A stretch of DNA of 64,000 nt from Streptomyces prunicolor NBRC 13075 (lineage in GTDB: Bacteria; Actinomycetota; Actinomycetes; Streptomycetales; Streptomycetaceae): the NCBI RefSeq assembly GCF_000367365.1, contig NZ_BARF01000033.1, positions 1 to 64,000 of the forward strand. The letters run 5' to 3'. Made by a program: the position numbers and the translations under genes. Position 1 is the stretch's first letter; every line of letters starts with the position of its first letter. The notes under the pieces are model-generated. The model made no database searches. It saw nothing but the letters and a program-made list of their open reading frames with translations, and was not told the DNA's origin. Shown here piece after piece: positions 1 through 8,282 of the stretch.

Positions 1-64
1 GGCGCGGGGCTGTGACATTTGCGGCTCCGCCGCGTGGGCGCAACCAGCCCCCACAGGCCCGCAG
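1..64 (+). repeat. Dispersed Streptomyces intergenic repeat, copy A (cut by window edge)
   Basis: This noncoding stretch closely matches the reverse complement of 27190-27252 and, in shortened form, 37258-37300. Shared blocks are GGCGCGGGGCTGTG, TGCGGCTCCGCCGCG and CCAGCCCCCAC. The central block can fold as GCGGC-tcc-GCCGC. It sits just past the 3' end of the epimerase gene, as is usual for this family. Confidence 0.75.
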
Positions 65-98
65 ACGTACAACAACGGAGCACGCCGGACCTGCCTTC

Positions 99-998
99 TT
101 ACTCCTCCCCGAAGTAACTCCCCGTCTCAAGGTCAGCGATCAATCCAACCTCAACCGGCTCCCACCCCGTCTGCTTACGCGTCACCGTGCTCGACGCCGG
201 GCAGTCCAGCGAGGCGACAAGGCCGAGGAAGCCGAAGTGCTCGACCGCTTTCTCGGCCGGCACGCTTCCCGTCGGGACGCCGAGTCGGCGAGCGATGACC
301 TCCGCGATCTCGCGGAGCGGCACCGCCTCGTCCCCGACCGCGTGGTACTGCGCGCCCGCCGGTGCCGACTCCAGGGCCCACCGGTACAGCCGCGCCGCGT
401 CGAGCCGGTGCACGGCGGGCCAGCGCGCACTGCCCTCGCCGACGTACGCCGACAGGCCCTTCTCCCGGGCCACGGCGATGAGTTGGGGGACGAACCCCTT
501 GTCGCCCACGCCGTGCACGGACCGGGGCAGCCGGATGACCGACGACCGAACCCCCCGCTCCGCCAGCGCGACCGCCGCGATCTCGGACGGCTGCCGGATC
601 GCCGAGAACGACCCGGGGTCGACGTGGTCCTCCTCCGTAGCCACCCTCCCGTCACCGAGCCCGGGCGTGCCGGACGTGACCACGAACGGCTTGTCGGTAC
701 CGGCGAGTTGCTCACCAATCGCCTCGATGGCGCGCAGGTCGGTGGCGCAGTTGGCGGCGAAGTCCGTGAAGTCGTGGATGAACGCGAGATGGCAGACCCC
801 GTCGGCCGCCGCGGCGCCCCCGCGCAGACTGTCGAGGTCGTCGAGCGAGCCCCGGTGCACGGCGGCCCCCACGGCCGTCAGCGCCTCGGCGGACGCGTCC
901 GAGCGGGCCAGTCCGGTGACCGTGTGCCCGGCGTCGAGCAGTTCACGGACCACGGCGGAGCCGATGAACCCGCTGGCGCCGGTGACGAAAACACGCAT
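99..998 (-). CDS. NAD-dependent epimerase / extended SDR oxidoreductase
   Basis: The 299-residue protein starts MRVFVTGASGFIGSAVV. The N-terminal GxxGxxG motif is the Rossmann NAD(P)-binding site of extended or atypical short-chain dehydrogenases. The rest looks like an NAD-dependent epimerase/dehydratase fold (for example HLAFIHDFTDF in the middle). I do not see a canonical YxxxK pair, so it may be an atypical reductase. The ATG at 998 has an AAGGA Shine-Dalgarno seven bases upstream; the frame is open further 5' but without such a site. It is divergent from a LysR gene across 194 bp, an arrangement that usually means the regulator controls this gene. Substrate unknown. Confidence 0.85.
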   Translation of the reverse strand: MRVFVTGASGFIGSAVVRELLDAGHTVTGLARSDASAEALTAVGAAVHRGSLDDLDSLRGGAAAADGVCHLAFIHDFTDFAANCATDLRAIEAIGEQLAGTDKPFVVTSGTPGLGDGRVATEEDHVDPGSFSAIRQPSEIAAVALAERGVRSSVIRLPRSVHGVGDKGFVPQLIAVAREKGLSAYVGEGSARWPAVHRLDAARLYRWALESAPAGAQYHAVGDEAVPLREIAEVIARRLGVPTGSVPAEKAVEHFGFLGLVASLDCPASSTVTRKQTGWEPVEVGLIADLETGSYFGEE

Positions 999-1101
999 GG
1001 TGCGTTCCTTCGATGAAGTGGGTGCGGAACGGTGCTGTGCGATGCGGTGCTCCGCTGTGTTTCCATCGTGGTCGGGGCCCGGGTTCCCGGTCCAAAGCCT
1101 G

Positions 1102-1116
1102 TTTCGCATGGCGCAA
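1102..1116. promoter_or_regulatory. Candidate LysR-type operator in divergent intergenic region
   Basis: TTTCGCATGGCGCAA is an imperfect dyad that contains a T-N11-A core (1103-1115). It lies between the divergent epimerase and LysR genes, where LysR regulators normally bind. The motif is short and common, so this is only a candidate. Confidence 0.3.
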
Positions 1117-1192
1117 TACGGATCAGGCATCACCGCAGTTCACAGGGGCATACGGCCGAAGACTCCTCGACGCCGCGCCGTACACTTCGGGC

Positions 1193-2122
1193 ATGACGGA
1201 ACTGCCTCCCGCGCCCGATCTCGAACTGCGTCTCGTGCGGTACTTCATCGCCGTCGCCGAGCAGCGTCACTTCGGCCGCGCCGCCGAGGCGCTGCACATC
1301 ACCCAGCCGTCGCTGAGCCGTCAAGTCCGGCGCCTGGAGGAGCAGTTGGGGGCCCGACTGCTGGACCGCACCCCGCAGGGCACCCGGCTCACGGAGGCCG
1401 GGGAGGTGTTTCTGCCGCGCGCAAAGGCGTTGTTGCGCTCCACCGCCCAGGCCGCCGCCGAGACCCGCGCCGCCGCGGAACCCAGCCGCCTCACGGTCGG
1501 CTACATGGCGAACCTCTACGTCACCCCTGCCGTGCGCGAGGTGCGGCGCCGGCATCCGGACGCCGATGTGCACGTCGTGCATCTGGCCTACGACGATGTG
1601 CGCGCGGCCCTGCTGGAGCGGCGGGCTGACGCGGTGGTGGGCCGACTGCCGTTCCCCACCGCCGAGTTGGACGTCACGGTCCTCTACGACGAGCCGCGCG
1701 TCCTGCTCGTGCCGCTGGACCACCGGCTGGCCGGCAAGGAGTCCGTCACCCTGGACGACATCGCCGACGAGCCCCTGCCGCAGACGCCCGGCGCGGACCC
1801 GGCGTGGAGCGCGTTCTGGCGTATCGATCCCCGGCCCGACGGCCGCCCGGCACCCGGTGGTCCGGTCATCCGGGCCCTGGAGGACAAGTTCGAGTTCGTC
1901 GCCGACGGACAGGCCGTGGCCATCACGGCCGGTCTGCAACCCGGCCAGACGATCCGCCCCGACATCATGGCGATCCCCCTCCATGGCGTCGAACCGAGCC
2001 ATGTCGCCCTCGCTACCCGCTCCGGCGAGCACAACCGCCTGCTGTCCGCGTTCCGGAAGGCGGCCCGCACCCTTCTCAAGGCACCTACGGAGCAGACCGA
2101 GGAACTCCCCTACGGCTCCTAG
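1193..2122 (+). CDS. LysR family transcriptional regulator
   Basis: The 309-residue protein has the LysR winged helix-turn-helix at residues 9-68 (RYFIAVAEQRHFGRAAEAL, then ITQPSLSRQVRRLEEQLG). A periplasmic-binding-protein-like effector domain follows (about residues 95-300). Length is normal for the family. The ATG at 1193 puts the HTH at the usual distance from the N-terminus; the frame is open upstream, but the added 60 residues look like non-protein. It is divergent from the NAD-dependent epimerase, its likely target. A strong hairpin terminator follows the gene. Confidence 0.9.
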   Translation: MTELPPAPDLELRLVRYFIAVAEQRHFGRAAEALHITQPSLSRQVRRLEEQLGARLLDRTPQGTRLTEAGEVFLPRAKALLRSTAQAAAETRAAAEPSRLTVGYMANLYVTPAVREVRRRHPDADVHVVHLAYDDVRAALLERRADAVVGRLPFPTAELDVTVLYDEPRVLLVPLDHRLAGKESVTLDDIADEPLPQTPGADPAWSAFWRIDPRPDGRPAPGGPVIRALEDKFEFVADGQAVAITAGLQPGQTIRPDIMAIPLHGVEPSHVALATRSGEHNRLLSAFRKAARTLLKAPTEQTEELPYGS

Positions 2123-2199
2123 GAGTTGGCGTCCTCCACCCTTGCCCGCGGGACCTCTCCGCGATGACCTGCGCCGCCCCGGTCGTGCCGGACGACGGA

Positions 2200-2229
2200 G
2201 GCCCCACCGGTCGTGTACCCGGTGGGGCC
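2200..2229. terminator. Bidirectional rho-independent-type hairpin
   Basis: GGCCCCACCGG and CCGGTGGGGCC form a perfect 11-bp stem around an 8-base loop. The hairpin sits between the convergent LysR and chaplin genes and can serve both. There is no U-tract, as is common in Streptomyces. Confidence 0.8.
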
Positions 2230-2254
2230 TTCCGTTCCGGCGCGGGTGCTGGGG

Positions 2255-2950
2255 TCAGCGTCCCGCCCTGGGGCGGTAGCGGCGGTACAGGGCGGCGCCG
2301 CTCAGGAGGAGGGCCGCGCTCGCGGCGGCGGCCGGGATTGTGTTGTCAGCACCTGTGTGGGCGAGCGATGCCTCGGTGGCGGGTTGGGCGGGGTTGCCCT
2401 CCACCTCCGTCACCGGTCGTGGCCCCGGGTGCGGCTTCGACGGTGTGGGCGGCGCCGGGGTCGGGTGCACGGGGTGGTGGGGATGGTCGCCCGAGGTGTT
2501 CTCGGAGTGGTTGCCCACGGTCGGGTTGCCGACGCCGACCACGCTCACCGAATTGCCGCTCAGGTTGACGGGGAGGTGGATCGGGAGTTGCACTCCGTTG
2601 CCGGAGAGCACACCCGGTGAATCCTTTTCGCCGCCCTGTGCGACGGCACCGCCGCGCGGTCCACCGGGGCTCTTACCGCCGCTCCGTTTCCCACCGCCCG
2701 CTTTCGCGCCGCCTTCGTTGGCGCAAGTGTTCCCCGCGGCGGGATTGAGGAGCCCCACCACGTTCACGGTGTTCCCGCACACGTTCACCGGCACGTGCAC
2801 CGGGAGCTGAATGGTGTTGCCGGACACCACCCCGGGCGAACCGGCCGCGGAGCCGTCCGCACCGGAATCGGCGAACGCCGGCATCGCCACAGCCATCGCA
2901 CCGGACGCGGCCGCGACGGCGATCACACCGTTTCGGGTAACCCGTTTCAT
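2255..2950 (-). CDS. Long chaplin, cell-wall anchored (two chaplin domains, LAHTG sortase signal)
   Basis: The 231-residue protein is a chaplin, an amyloid-like surfactant that coats aerial hyphae and spores. Residues 1-27 form a Sec signal peptide ending AMPAFA. Chaplin domain 1 spans about 39-80 with both conserved cysteines (Cys58, Cys76). A Gly/Lys-rich linker follows, and domain 2 spans about 111-152. A Pro/His-rich spacer leads to LAHTG (196-200), a hydrophobic segment and a basic tail, the signal for an LAxTG sortase. The ATG at 2950 has AGGGAA upstream. Domain 2 has serine at both cysteine positions (NLSGN and GNHSEN), which is unusual for a long chaplin. It likely anchors short chaplins to the wall. 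Confidence 0.93.
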   Translation of the reverse strand: MKRVTRNGVIAVAAASGAMAVAMPAFADSGADGSAAGSPGVVSGNTIQLPVHVPVNVCGNTVNVVGLLNPAAGNTCANEGGAKAGGGKRSGGKSPGGPRGGAVAQGGEKDSPGVLSGNGVQLPIHLPVNLSGNSVSVVGVGNPTVGNHSENTSGDHPHHPVHPTPAPPTPSKPHPGPRPVTEVEGNPAQPATEASLAHTGADNTIPAAAASAALLLSGAALYRRYRPRAGR

Positions 2951-3259
2951 AGGTTCCCTGCCTTCCAGAGATGTAGCGGGCACACACCCGCACCGGATAA
3001 AACGCGGGCGCACCATCCGAGTTATGGCTTATCGGCCTTTCACTCCATCGAGCGTCACGGTTATCGAACTACTCATCACGACTCCTCATCGGTCGGATAC
3101 CACATGGGTCGGAAACCACTAATAGGAAAACCCCTTAGGCCTATTGAAGGGGCGCAGAATACGGCACCGATCACCACTCCGCCCGCCGGGAGGCGGGGCC
3201 CGTGAGGCCCGCTTATCGTGATCGAAGGCGCTGGTCACGGCGCGTTCTTGGAGGCATTG
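2951..3259. other. Intergenic region: chaplin promoter area with interleaved inverted repeats
   Basis: This 309-bp divergent region is AT-richer than its surroundings, as chaplin promoters often are. No clear sigma-BldN -35/-10 pair was found. At 3121-3152, AATAGG (3121-3126) pairs with CCTATT (3140-3145), while CCCCTT (3131-3136) pairs with AAGGGG (3147-3152). The two stems interleave, so RNA read through here could form a small pseudoknot. The arms are only 6 bp. Confidence 0.35.
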
Positions 3260-4846
3260 ATGCTGGCCAGGCTGTCATCGCGGCCCGCGTTCCGGCGGTG
3301 CGCGTTCACCGGGGTCCTCACGCTGGCACTGCTCGGCGCGGGGCTGCCCGCGCTCGCCACGGCCGCCGACGGGCCGCAGGCCGACCTGTCCCGGTTCTAC
3401 CGGCAGAAGGTGAAGTGGGCCGCGTGCAAGGACCCGGACGCGCCCAAGGACCTGCAGTGCGGGAAGGTCACCGTCCCGCTCGACTACGCGAAGCCCGGCG
3501 GTGGGACGCTCGATCTCGCGCTGGCCCGTTACCGGGCGACCGGGAAGTCGAGGGGGTCGGTGCTGCTGAACTTCGGCGGTCCTGGTGGCGCGGGTGTCCG
3601 TGAACTCGCCTCGGACGGCAAGGAGTTCATGGATCTGACGAACGGCTACGACGTCGTCACCTTCGATCCGCGCGGTGTCGGCCAGTCCTCGCCCGTCAGT
3701 TGTGGCGAGGGCTCCGACCAGGGCTCGGCCGCGGTCGACGAGGACGCCACGGAGAGCAGTGATCCGAAGGTCGTCCTCAAGCAGTTGCGGAAGGCGGCCG
3801 CGACCTGCGCCAAGTACTCCGGCCCGGTCCTCCCCCACATCGGCACGGTCAACGCCTCCCGGGACCTGGACGTGATGCGCCAGGCCCTCGGCGACAAAAA
3901 GCTGAACTACCTCGGTTTCTCCTACGGAACGCGGCTCGGCGCGGTGTACGCGGCCCAATTCCCCAAGAAGGTCGGCCGGTTGGTGCTCGACGGCGTCGAC
4001 ACCCTCACCGAACCGCTGTCCGAGCAGGGGATCGCGGGCGCCGAGGGGCAGCAGACGGCGCTGGAGGACTTCCTCAACTGGTGTGTGCAGGACATCGCTT
4101 GTCCCTTCGGGACCGACGCGCGATCGGCGCCGGACCGGGCCGTACAGCTCGTCCGCTCGCTCGACCAGGACCCGGTGCAGACGGACTTCGGCGACCCGTT
4201 CTCCGGCCAGGACCTGGTGGGCTCCATCAGCCAGGCGCTGTACAGCAAGCAGATGTGGCCGACGCTGGAGCGGGCCATCGCCTCGCTGGTGGAGGACGGT
4301 GACACGCGGGCCATCATGGCGTTCTCGTCGGGCGGCACCGGCCTGCCCGGTCGGCGCGGGAGCGGCGGGATCGTCGACGCGCAGGACGTCCCGCTCGACA
4401 ATCTCCCGGCCGCGCTGATGGCCATCAACTGCGCCGACGACCCCGACCGCCCCACCGCCGAGCAGATCACCAGGAACCTGGCCGGCCTGCGCGCCCAGTA
4501 CGAGGAGGCCTCTCCGGTCTTCGGCCGTTACCGGCTCACCGAGGTGCTGATGTGCTACGGCCGCCCCCGGGGCACGGACTACATCCGCGACGACGTCAAG
4601 AACGTGGGCTCGCCGAAGATGCTGCTCGTCGGCACCCGGGGCGACCCGGCGACGCCGTACCGCTGGACCGTGGAGACGGCCCAGCGGCTCGGTTCCTCGG
4701 CTGTGGTGCTCGACAACAAGGGTGAGGGCCACACTGGTTACGCCTCTTCCAAGTGTGTGCACACCAAGGTCAACGACTTCCTGCTGTACGGCTCGCTGCC
4801 GCCCAGCGGGAGTTCGTGCCAGCCGGACACCGCCGAGGTCCCCTGA
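3260..4846 (+). CDS. Secreted alpha/beta hydrolase, tripeptidyl aminopeptidase (TAP/SlpD-E) family
   Basis: The 528-residue protein has a signal peptide with cleavage likely near LATA-A (residue 35). The alpha/beta-hydrolase core carries the oxyanion motif NFGGPGGAG, the nucleophile elbow GFSYGTR (Ser about 221), an acid residue in GTRGDPATPY and the catalytic His in GEGHTGY (about 491). The C-terminal part is the TAP-like domain. Such enzymes remove tripeptides from the N-termini of secreted proteins outside the cell. GGAGG (3250-3254) fixes the ATG at 3260 rather than the in-frame ATG at 3218. It is convergent with asnB, only 8 bp apart. Confidence 0.9.
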   Translation: MLARLSSRPAFRRCAFTGVLTLALLGAGLPALATAADGPQADLSRFYRQKVKWAACKDPDAPKDLQCGKVTVPLDYAKPGGGTLDLALARYRATGKSRGSVLLNFGGPGGAGVRELASDGKEFMDLTNGYDVVTFDPRGVGQSSPVSCGEGSDQGSAAVDEDATESSDPKVVLKQLRKAAATCAKYSGPVLPHIGTVNASRDLDVMRQALGDKKLNYLGFSYGTRLGAVYAAQFPKKVGRLVLDGVDTLTEPLSEQGIAGAEGQQTALEDFLNWCVQDIACPFGTDARSAPDRAVQLVRSLDQDPVQTDFGDPFSGQDLVGSISQALYSKQMWPTLERAIASLVEDGDTRAIMAFSSGGTGLPGRRGSGGIVDAQDVPLDNLPAALMAINCADDPDRPTAEQITRNLAGLRAQYEEASPVFGRYRLTEVLMCYGRPRGTDYIRDDVKNVGSPKMLLVGTRGDPATPYRWTVETAQRLGSSAVVLDNKGEGHTGYASSKCVHTKVNDFLLYGSLPPSGSSCQPDTAEVP

Positions 4847-4854
4847 GGGACCGC

Positions 4855-6696
4855 TCAGGCAAGCACGATCTCGGGCTTGTAGAGGTCCATCCAGAGCGCC
4901 AGGTCGAGGGCGCGTTCCAGGCCGCGGCGGCCCGCCTGGGTGCTGATGGGTGTGTCGCGGTGGGCGGCCCGCCGGAGCCGCTCGCGGTCGACGAGGTCGA
5001 AGACCGGGTGGGAGGGCCGGGCGAGGAGGTCCTTGGCGTAGTCCTGGAGGGCGACCGCGTACTTGGGGTCCTGGGTGGAGGGGTACGGGCTCTTGACCCG
5101 GTCGTAGACGGACTTCGGGAGGACGTCCGCGGTGGCCTCCCTGAGCAGGGTCTTCTCCCGGCCGTCGTAGGACTTGAGGGCCCAGGGCGTGTTGTAGACG
5201 TACTCGACGAGCCGGTGGTCGCAGAACGGGACACGGACCTCCAGGCCGACGGCCATGCTCGCGCGGTCCTTGCGGTCGAGCAGGATGCGGACGAAGCGGG
5301 TGAGGTGGAGGTGGCAGATGCGCCGCATGCCGTACTCGAAGTCGCTCTCGCCGTCTAGGCGTTGGATGCCGGCGACGGCGGTGCGGTAGCCGTCCGCGAT
5401 GTACGACTCGGTGTCCAGGGCCTTGGTCAGGTCGGGGCGCAGCACGTCGGCGTCGTCCCCGAAGTGCTGACCGAAGCGCACCAGCCAGGGGAAGGTGGAA
5501 GCGCGCCGGGCCTCCTCGTCGAAGAACTGCAGGTATCCGCCGAAGACTTCATCGGCCGACTCGCCGGACAGAGCGACGGTGGACTGATCGCGGATGGCGC
5601 GGAACAACAGGTACAGCGAGGAGTCCATGTCGCCGAAGCCCAGGGGGAGATCGCGGGCCCGGAGCATCTTCGCCCGTACGTCCAGGTCGGCGAGGGCGTG
5701 TGCGTCGAGCACGATGTCCTGGTGGTCGGTGCCCGAGGCGCGGGCCACGTCGTGGACGTAGGGAGTGTCGGGGGTGCCGCGCAGGTCGTCGGCGACGAAG
5801 TTCTCGTTCTGGCCGACGAAGTCGACGGCGAAACTGCGCACCTTCTCGCCGTGCTCGGCGAGTTGGCGAGCGGCGATCGCGGTCATCGCGGAGGAGTCGA
5901 GGCCGCCGGAGAGCAGGGTGCAGCGCGGTACGTCGGCGACGAGCTGGCGGCGCACGATGTCGTCGAGGAGCGCGCGGACGTGGGCGACGGTGGTGTCGCG
6001 GTCGTCGGTGTGCGGGCGGGTCTCCAACTGCCAGTAGACGCGCCGCCGTTGGCCCGAGCGGTCGACGGTGACGACCGTACCGGGCTCGACCTCGCGCATA
6101 CCGTCCCAGACGGCGTGCCCGGGTGTCTTGATCATGGTGAAGAGTTCCCGCAGGCCGTCCAGGGTGACCCTGGCGCGGGCCAGCGGGTTGGCGAGGATGG
6201 CCTTCGGTTCGGAGCCGAACAGGACGCCGTCCGGGGTCGGTTGGTAGTAGAAGGGCTTGATGCCCATGCGGTCGCGGATCATGACCAGTCGGTCGCGGCG
6301 GCCGTCCCAGATCGCGAAGGCGTACATGCCGTTGAGGCGTTCGGCGACGGCGTCGCCCCATTCGAGATAGCCGCGCAGCACGATCTCGGTGTCGGAGTCG
6401 GTGGTGAACCGGTGTCCCCTGTCGGCGAGTTGGCGGCGGAGTTCGGTGAAGTTGTAGGTCTCCCCCGAGTAGACGAGCGCGACCGTGCCGTCCGCCGTGT
6501 CGACGGTCATCGGCTGACGGCCGCCGGGCAGGTCGATGATCGCGAGCCGGCGGTGTCCGAGGGCCGCGGGACCCTGGATCCAGGCACCGCGGTCGTCCGG
6601 GCCCCGGCAGGCCATCGTCTCCGTCATTGCATCCAATGTCGCGGCCTCGGTGCGCGGTTCACGGTCGAAGGAGACCCAGCCGGTGATGCCGCACAT
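4855..6696 (-). CDS. asnB: Asparagine synthetase (glutamine-hydrolysing)
   Basis: The 613-residue protein starts MCGITGWVSF; Cys2 becomes the N-terminal nucleophile of the class II glutaminase domain (about 2-215, with RGPDDRG). The synthetase domain contains the ATP pyrophosphatase loop LLSGGLDSSA (about 258-267). It makes asparagine from aspartate, glutamine and ATP. The ATG at 6696 has a near-perfect AGGAGGTAA Shine-Dalgarno. It lies 289 bp downstream of arcA on the same strand, probably with its own promoter. AsnB-type enzymes outside primary metabolism may also amidate other carboxylates; nothing here forces that reading. Confidence 0.93.
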   Translation of the reverse strand: MCGITGWVSFDREPRTEAATLDAMTETMACRGPDDRGAWIQGPAALGHRRLAIIDLPGGRQPMTVDTADGTVALVYSGETYNFTELRRQLADRGHRFTTDSDTEIVLRGYLEWGDAVAERLNGMYAFAIWDGRRDRLVMIRDRMGIKPFYYQPTPDGVLFGSEPKAILANPLARARVTLDGLRELFTMIKTPGHAVWDGMREVEPGTVVTVDRSGQRRRVYWQLETRPHTDDRDTTVAHVRALLDDIVRRQLVADVPRCTLLSGGLDSSAMTAIAARQLAEHGEKVRSFAVDFVGQNENFVADDLRGTPDTPYVHDVARASGTDHQDIVLDAHALADLDVRAKMLRARDLPLGFGDMDSSLYLLFRAIRDQSTVALSGESADEVFGGYLQFFDEEARRASTFPWLVRFGQHFGDDADVLRPDLTKALDTESYIADGYRTAVAGIQRLDGESDFEYGMRRICHLHLTRFVRILLDRKDRASMAVGLEVRVPFCDHRLVEYVYNTPWALKSYDGREKTLLREATADVLPKSVYDRVKSPYPSTQDPKYAVALQDYAKDLLARPSHPVFDLVDRERLRRAAHRDTPISTQAGRRGLERALDLALWMDLYKPEIVLA

Positions 6697-6757
6697 GCGT
6701 TACCTCCTGCGTCCGGTCCGCCGGCCTGTGCCCACTCACCTGCACCTTTCCGCGCAT

Positions 6758-6815
6758 GTGACCCACACCCACCGAACCAGTTGTATCGAGCATCTATATG
6801 ACGAGCGTGGGTCAC
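6758..6815. promoter_or_regulatory. Inverted repeat upstream of asnB (candidate operator)
   Basis: GTGACCCAC (6758-6766) and GTGGGTCAC (6807-6815) are perfect 9-bp arms 40 bp apart, 62-119 bp upstream of the asnB start. The right arm also belongs to a tighter dyad, TGGGT-cac-ACCCA (6808-6820). Between the arms lies an AT-rich stretch that could hold a -10 element. Regulator unknown. Confidence 0.35.
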
Positions 6816-6985
6816 ACCCACAGGGCCGGTCAACATGCCCGTAACCTGAACGGCCGCGCCGACCCCGCGTTTTCAGCCGCGCTTTGCGCACCCGAGATCC
6901 ACGGATCGGGGCTCCACCGGGTGGATCTCATCAGGAATCGGCCATGGGCAAAGAGTTGCTCAACAACCGCGAAGAGCCCGGAAGT

Positions 6986-8248
6986 TCAGAACTCCACCGG
7001 GTCCCGCACGATGGGGCAGGTCATGCAGTGCCCGCCACCCCGGCCGCGTCCCAGCTCGGCGCCGACGATCGTGATGACCTCGACGCCGGCCTTGCGCAGC
7101 AGGGTGTTGGTCTGGGTGTTGCGGTCGTAGGTGAAGACCACGCCCGGCTCCAGCGCGACCGCGTTGTTGCCGCTGTCCCACTGCTGGCGTTCGGAGGCGT
7201 AGACGTCGCCGCCCGTCTCCACGATCCGCAGTTCGGGCAGGCCGAGTGCCTTGGCGACGACGTCGGTGAACGGGGTCGAACCCTCGTCGACGATGTCGAT
7301 TCCGGGTGCCTTGTCGCCGGGGCGCAGGGAGAAGGCGTGGACGGCGTCCATGATGGTCGGGTACAGGGTCACCAAGTCGCGGTCGGCGAAGGTGAAGACG
7401 GTGTCGAGGTGCATCGCGGAACGCAGCTTCGGCATACCGGCCACGACGACGTGCTCGGCGGCGCCCAGGTCGAAGAGCGCCTTGGCGACTTGGGTGATGG
7501 CCTGGCGCGAGGTGCGCTCGCTCATGCCCATGAGGACCACGCCGTTGCCGACGGGCATGATGTCGCCGCCCTCGAACGTGGCCTGCCCCCAGTCGAGTTC
7601 GGGGTCGCCCCACCAGACGACGGAGCCCGCGAAGTCCGGGTGAAAGGTGTAGATCGCCTTCATCAGGAGGGTCTCGTCGTGCCGGGCGGGCCAGTAGAGC
7701 GGGTTGAGGGTGAGACCGCCGTAGAGCCAGCAGGTCGTGTCGCGGGTGTAGAGGGTGTTGGGCAGGGGCGGCATCAGGTATTCGCGGACTCCGGTCGACT
7801 CGCGGACGAGGGCGACGTAGTCGGTGCGGTAGTCGTCCGGGAGGTCGGTGGTGGCTAGGCCGCCGATCAAGTACTTGGCCAGTTCGGCGGGTTCGAGGCT
7901 CTCCAGGTAGGCGCGGGTCGCGTCGACGATGCCGAGGCCGACCTCGTTGGCGACGATCTTCCGGTCCAGGAGCCAGTCCTTGGCGGCGGGGATCGTCATG
8001 GTCTGGGCGAGCAGTTCGTGCAACTCGACGACGTCGACGCCGCGTTCGCGGAGTTTGTTGACGAAGTCGGCGTGGTCGCGCTGGGCGTTCTCGACCCACA
8101 TGACGTCGTCGAAGAGCAGGTCGTCGGAGTTGGTCGGGGTGAGCCTGCGGTGGGCCAGTCCCGGTGCGCAGACCAGCACCTTGCGCAGTCGGCCGACCTC
8201 GGAGTGGACGCCGTACTCATGTCGGTCCACGGTGTCTTGAGTGGTCAC
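6986..8248 (-). CDS. arcA: Arginine deiminase
   Basis: The 420-residue protein belongs to the guanidino-group-modifying superfamily. It shows the motifs [16 protein letters not shown] and, at the C-terminus, [14 protein letters not shown], where Cys408 is the nucleophile. It hydrolyses arginine to citrulline and ammonia in the cytoplasm. Translation starts at GTG 8248 with AAAGG upstream. The gene lies 34 bp downstream of the antiporter gene and is surely co-transcribed with it. Ornithine carbamoyltransferase and carbamate kinase are absent from the neighbourhood, so ATP-yielding citrulline breakdown is not encoded here. Confidence 0.93.
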   Translation of the reverse strand: MTTQDTVDRHEYGVHSEVGRLRKVLVCAPGLAHRRLTPTNSDDLLFDDVMWVENAQRDHADFVNKLRERGVDVVELHELLAQTMTIPAAKDWLLDRKIVANEVGLGIVDATRAYLESLEPAELAKYLIGGLATTDLPDDYRTDYVALVRESTGVREYLMPPLPNTLYTRDTTCWLYGGLTLNPLYWPARHDETLLMKAIYTFHPDFAGSVVWWGDPELDWGQATFEGGDIMPVGNGVVLMGMSERTSRQAITQVAKALFDLGAAEHVVVAGMPKLRSAMHLDTVFTFADRDLVTLYPTIMDAVHAFSLRPGDKAPGIDIVDEGSTPFTDVVAKALGLPELRIVETGGDVYASERQQWDSGNNAVALEPGVVFTYDRNTQTNTLLRKAGVEVITIVGAELGRGRGGGHCMTCPIVRDPVEF

Positions 8249-8282
8249 GGTGCACGCACCTTTCCGGAGGTCGGAGGCGAGG

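Noticed and set aside
187..1629. Long plus-strand frame opposite the epimerase gene.
   Set aside because: It is rich in Arg, Ser and Pro, has no recognisable domain, and mirrors a real gene in high-GC DNA.
2951..3120. A sigma-BldN promoter for the chaplin gene.
   Set aside because: Expected for chaplins, but no -35/-10 pair close enough to the consensus was found by eye.
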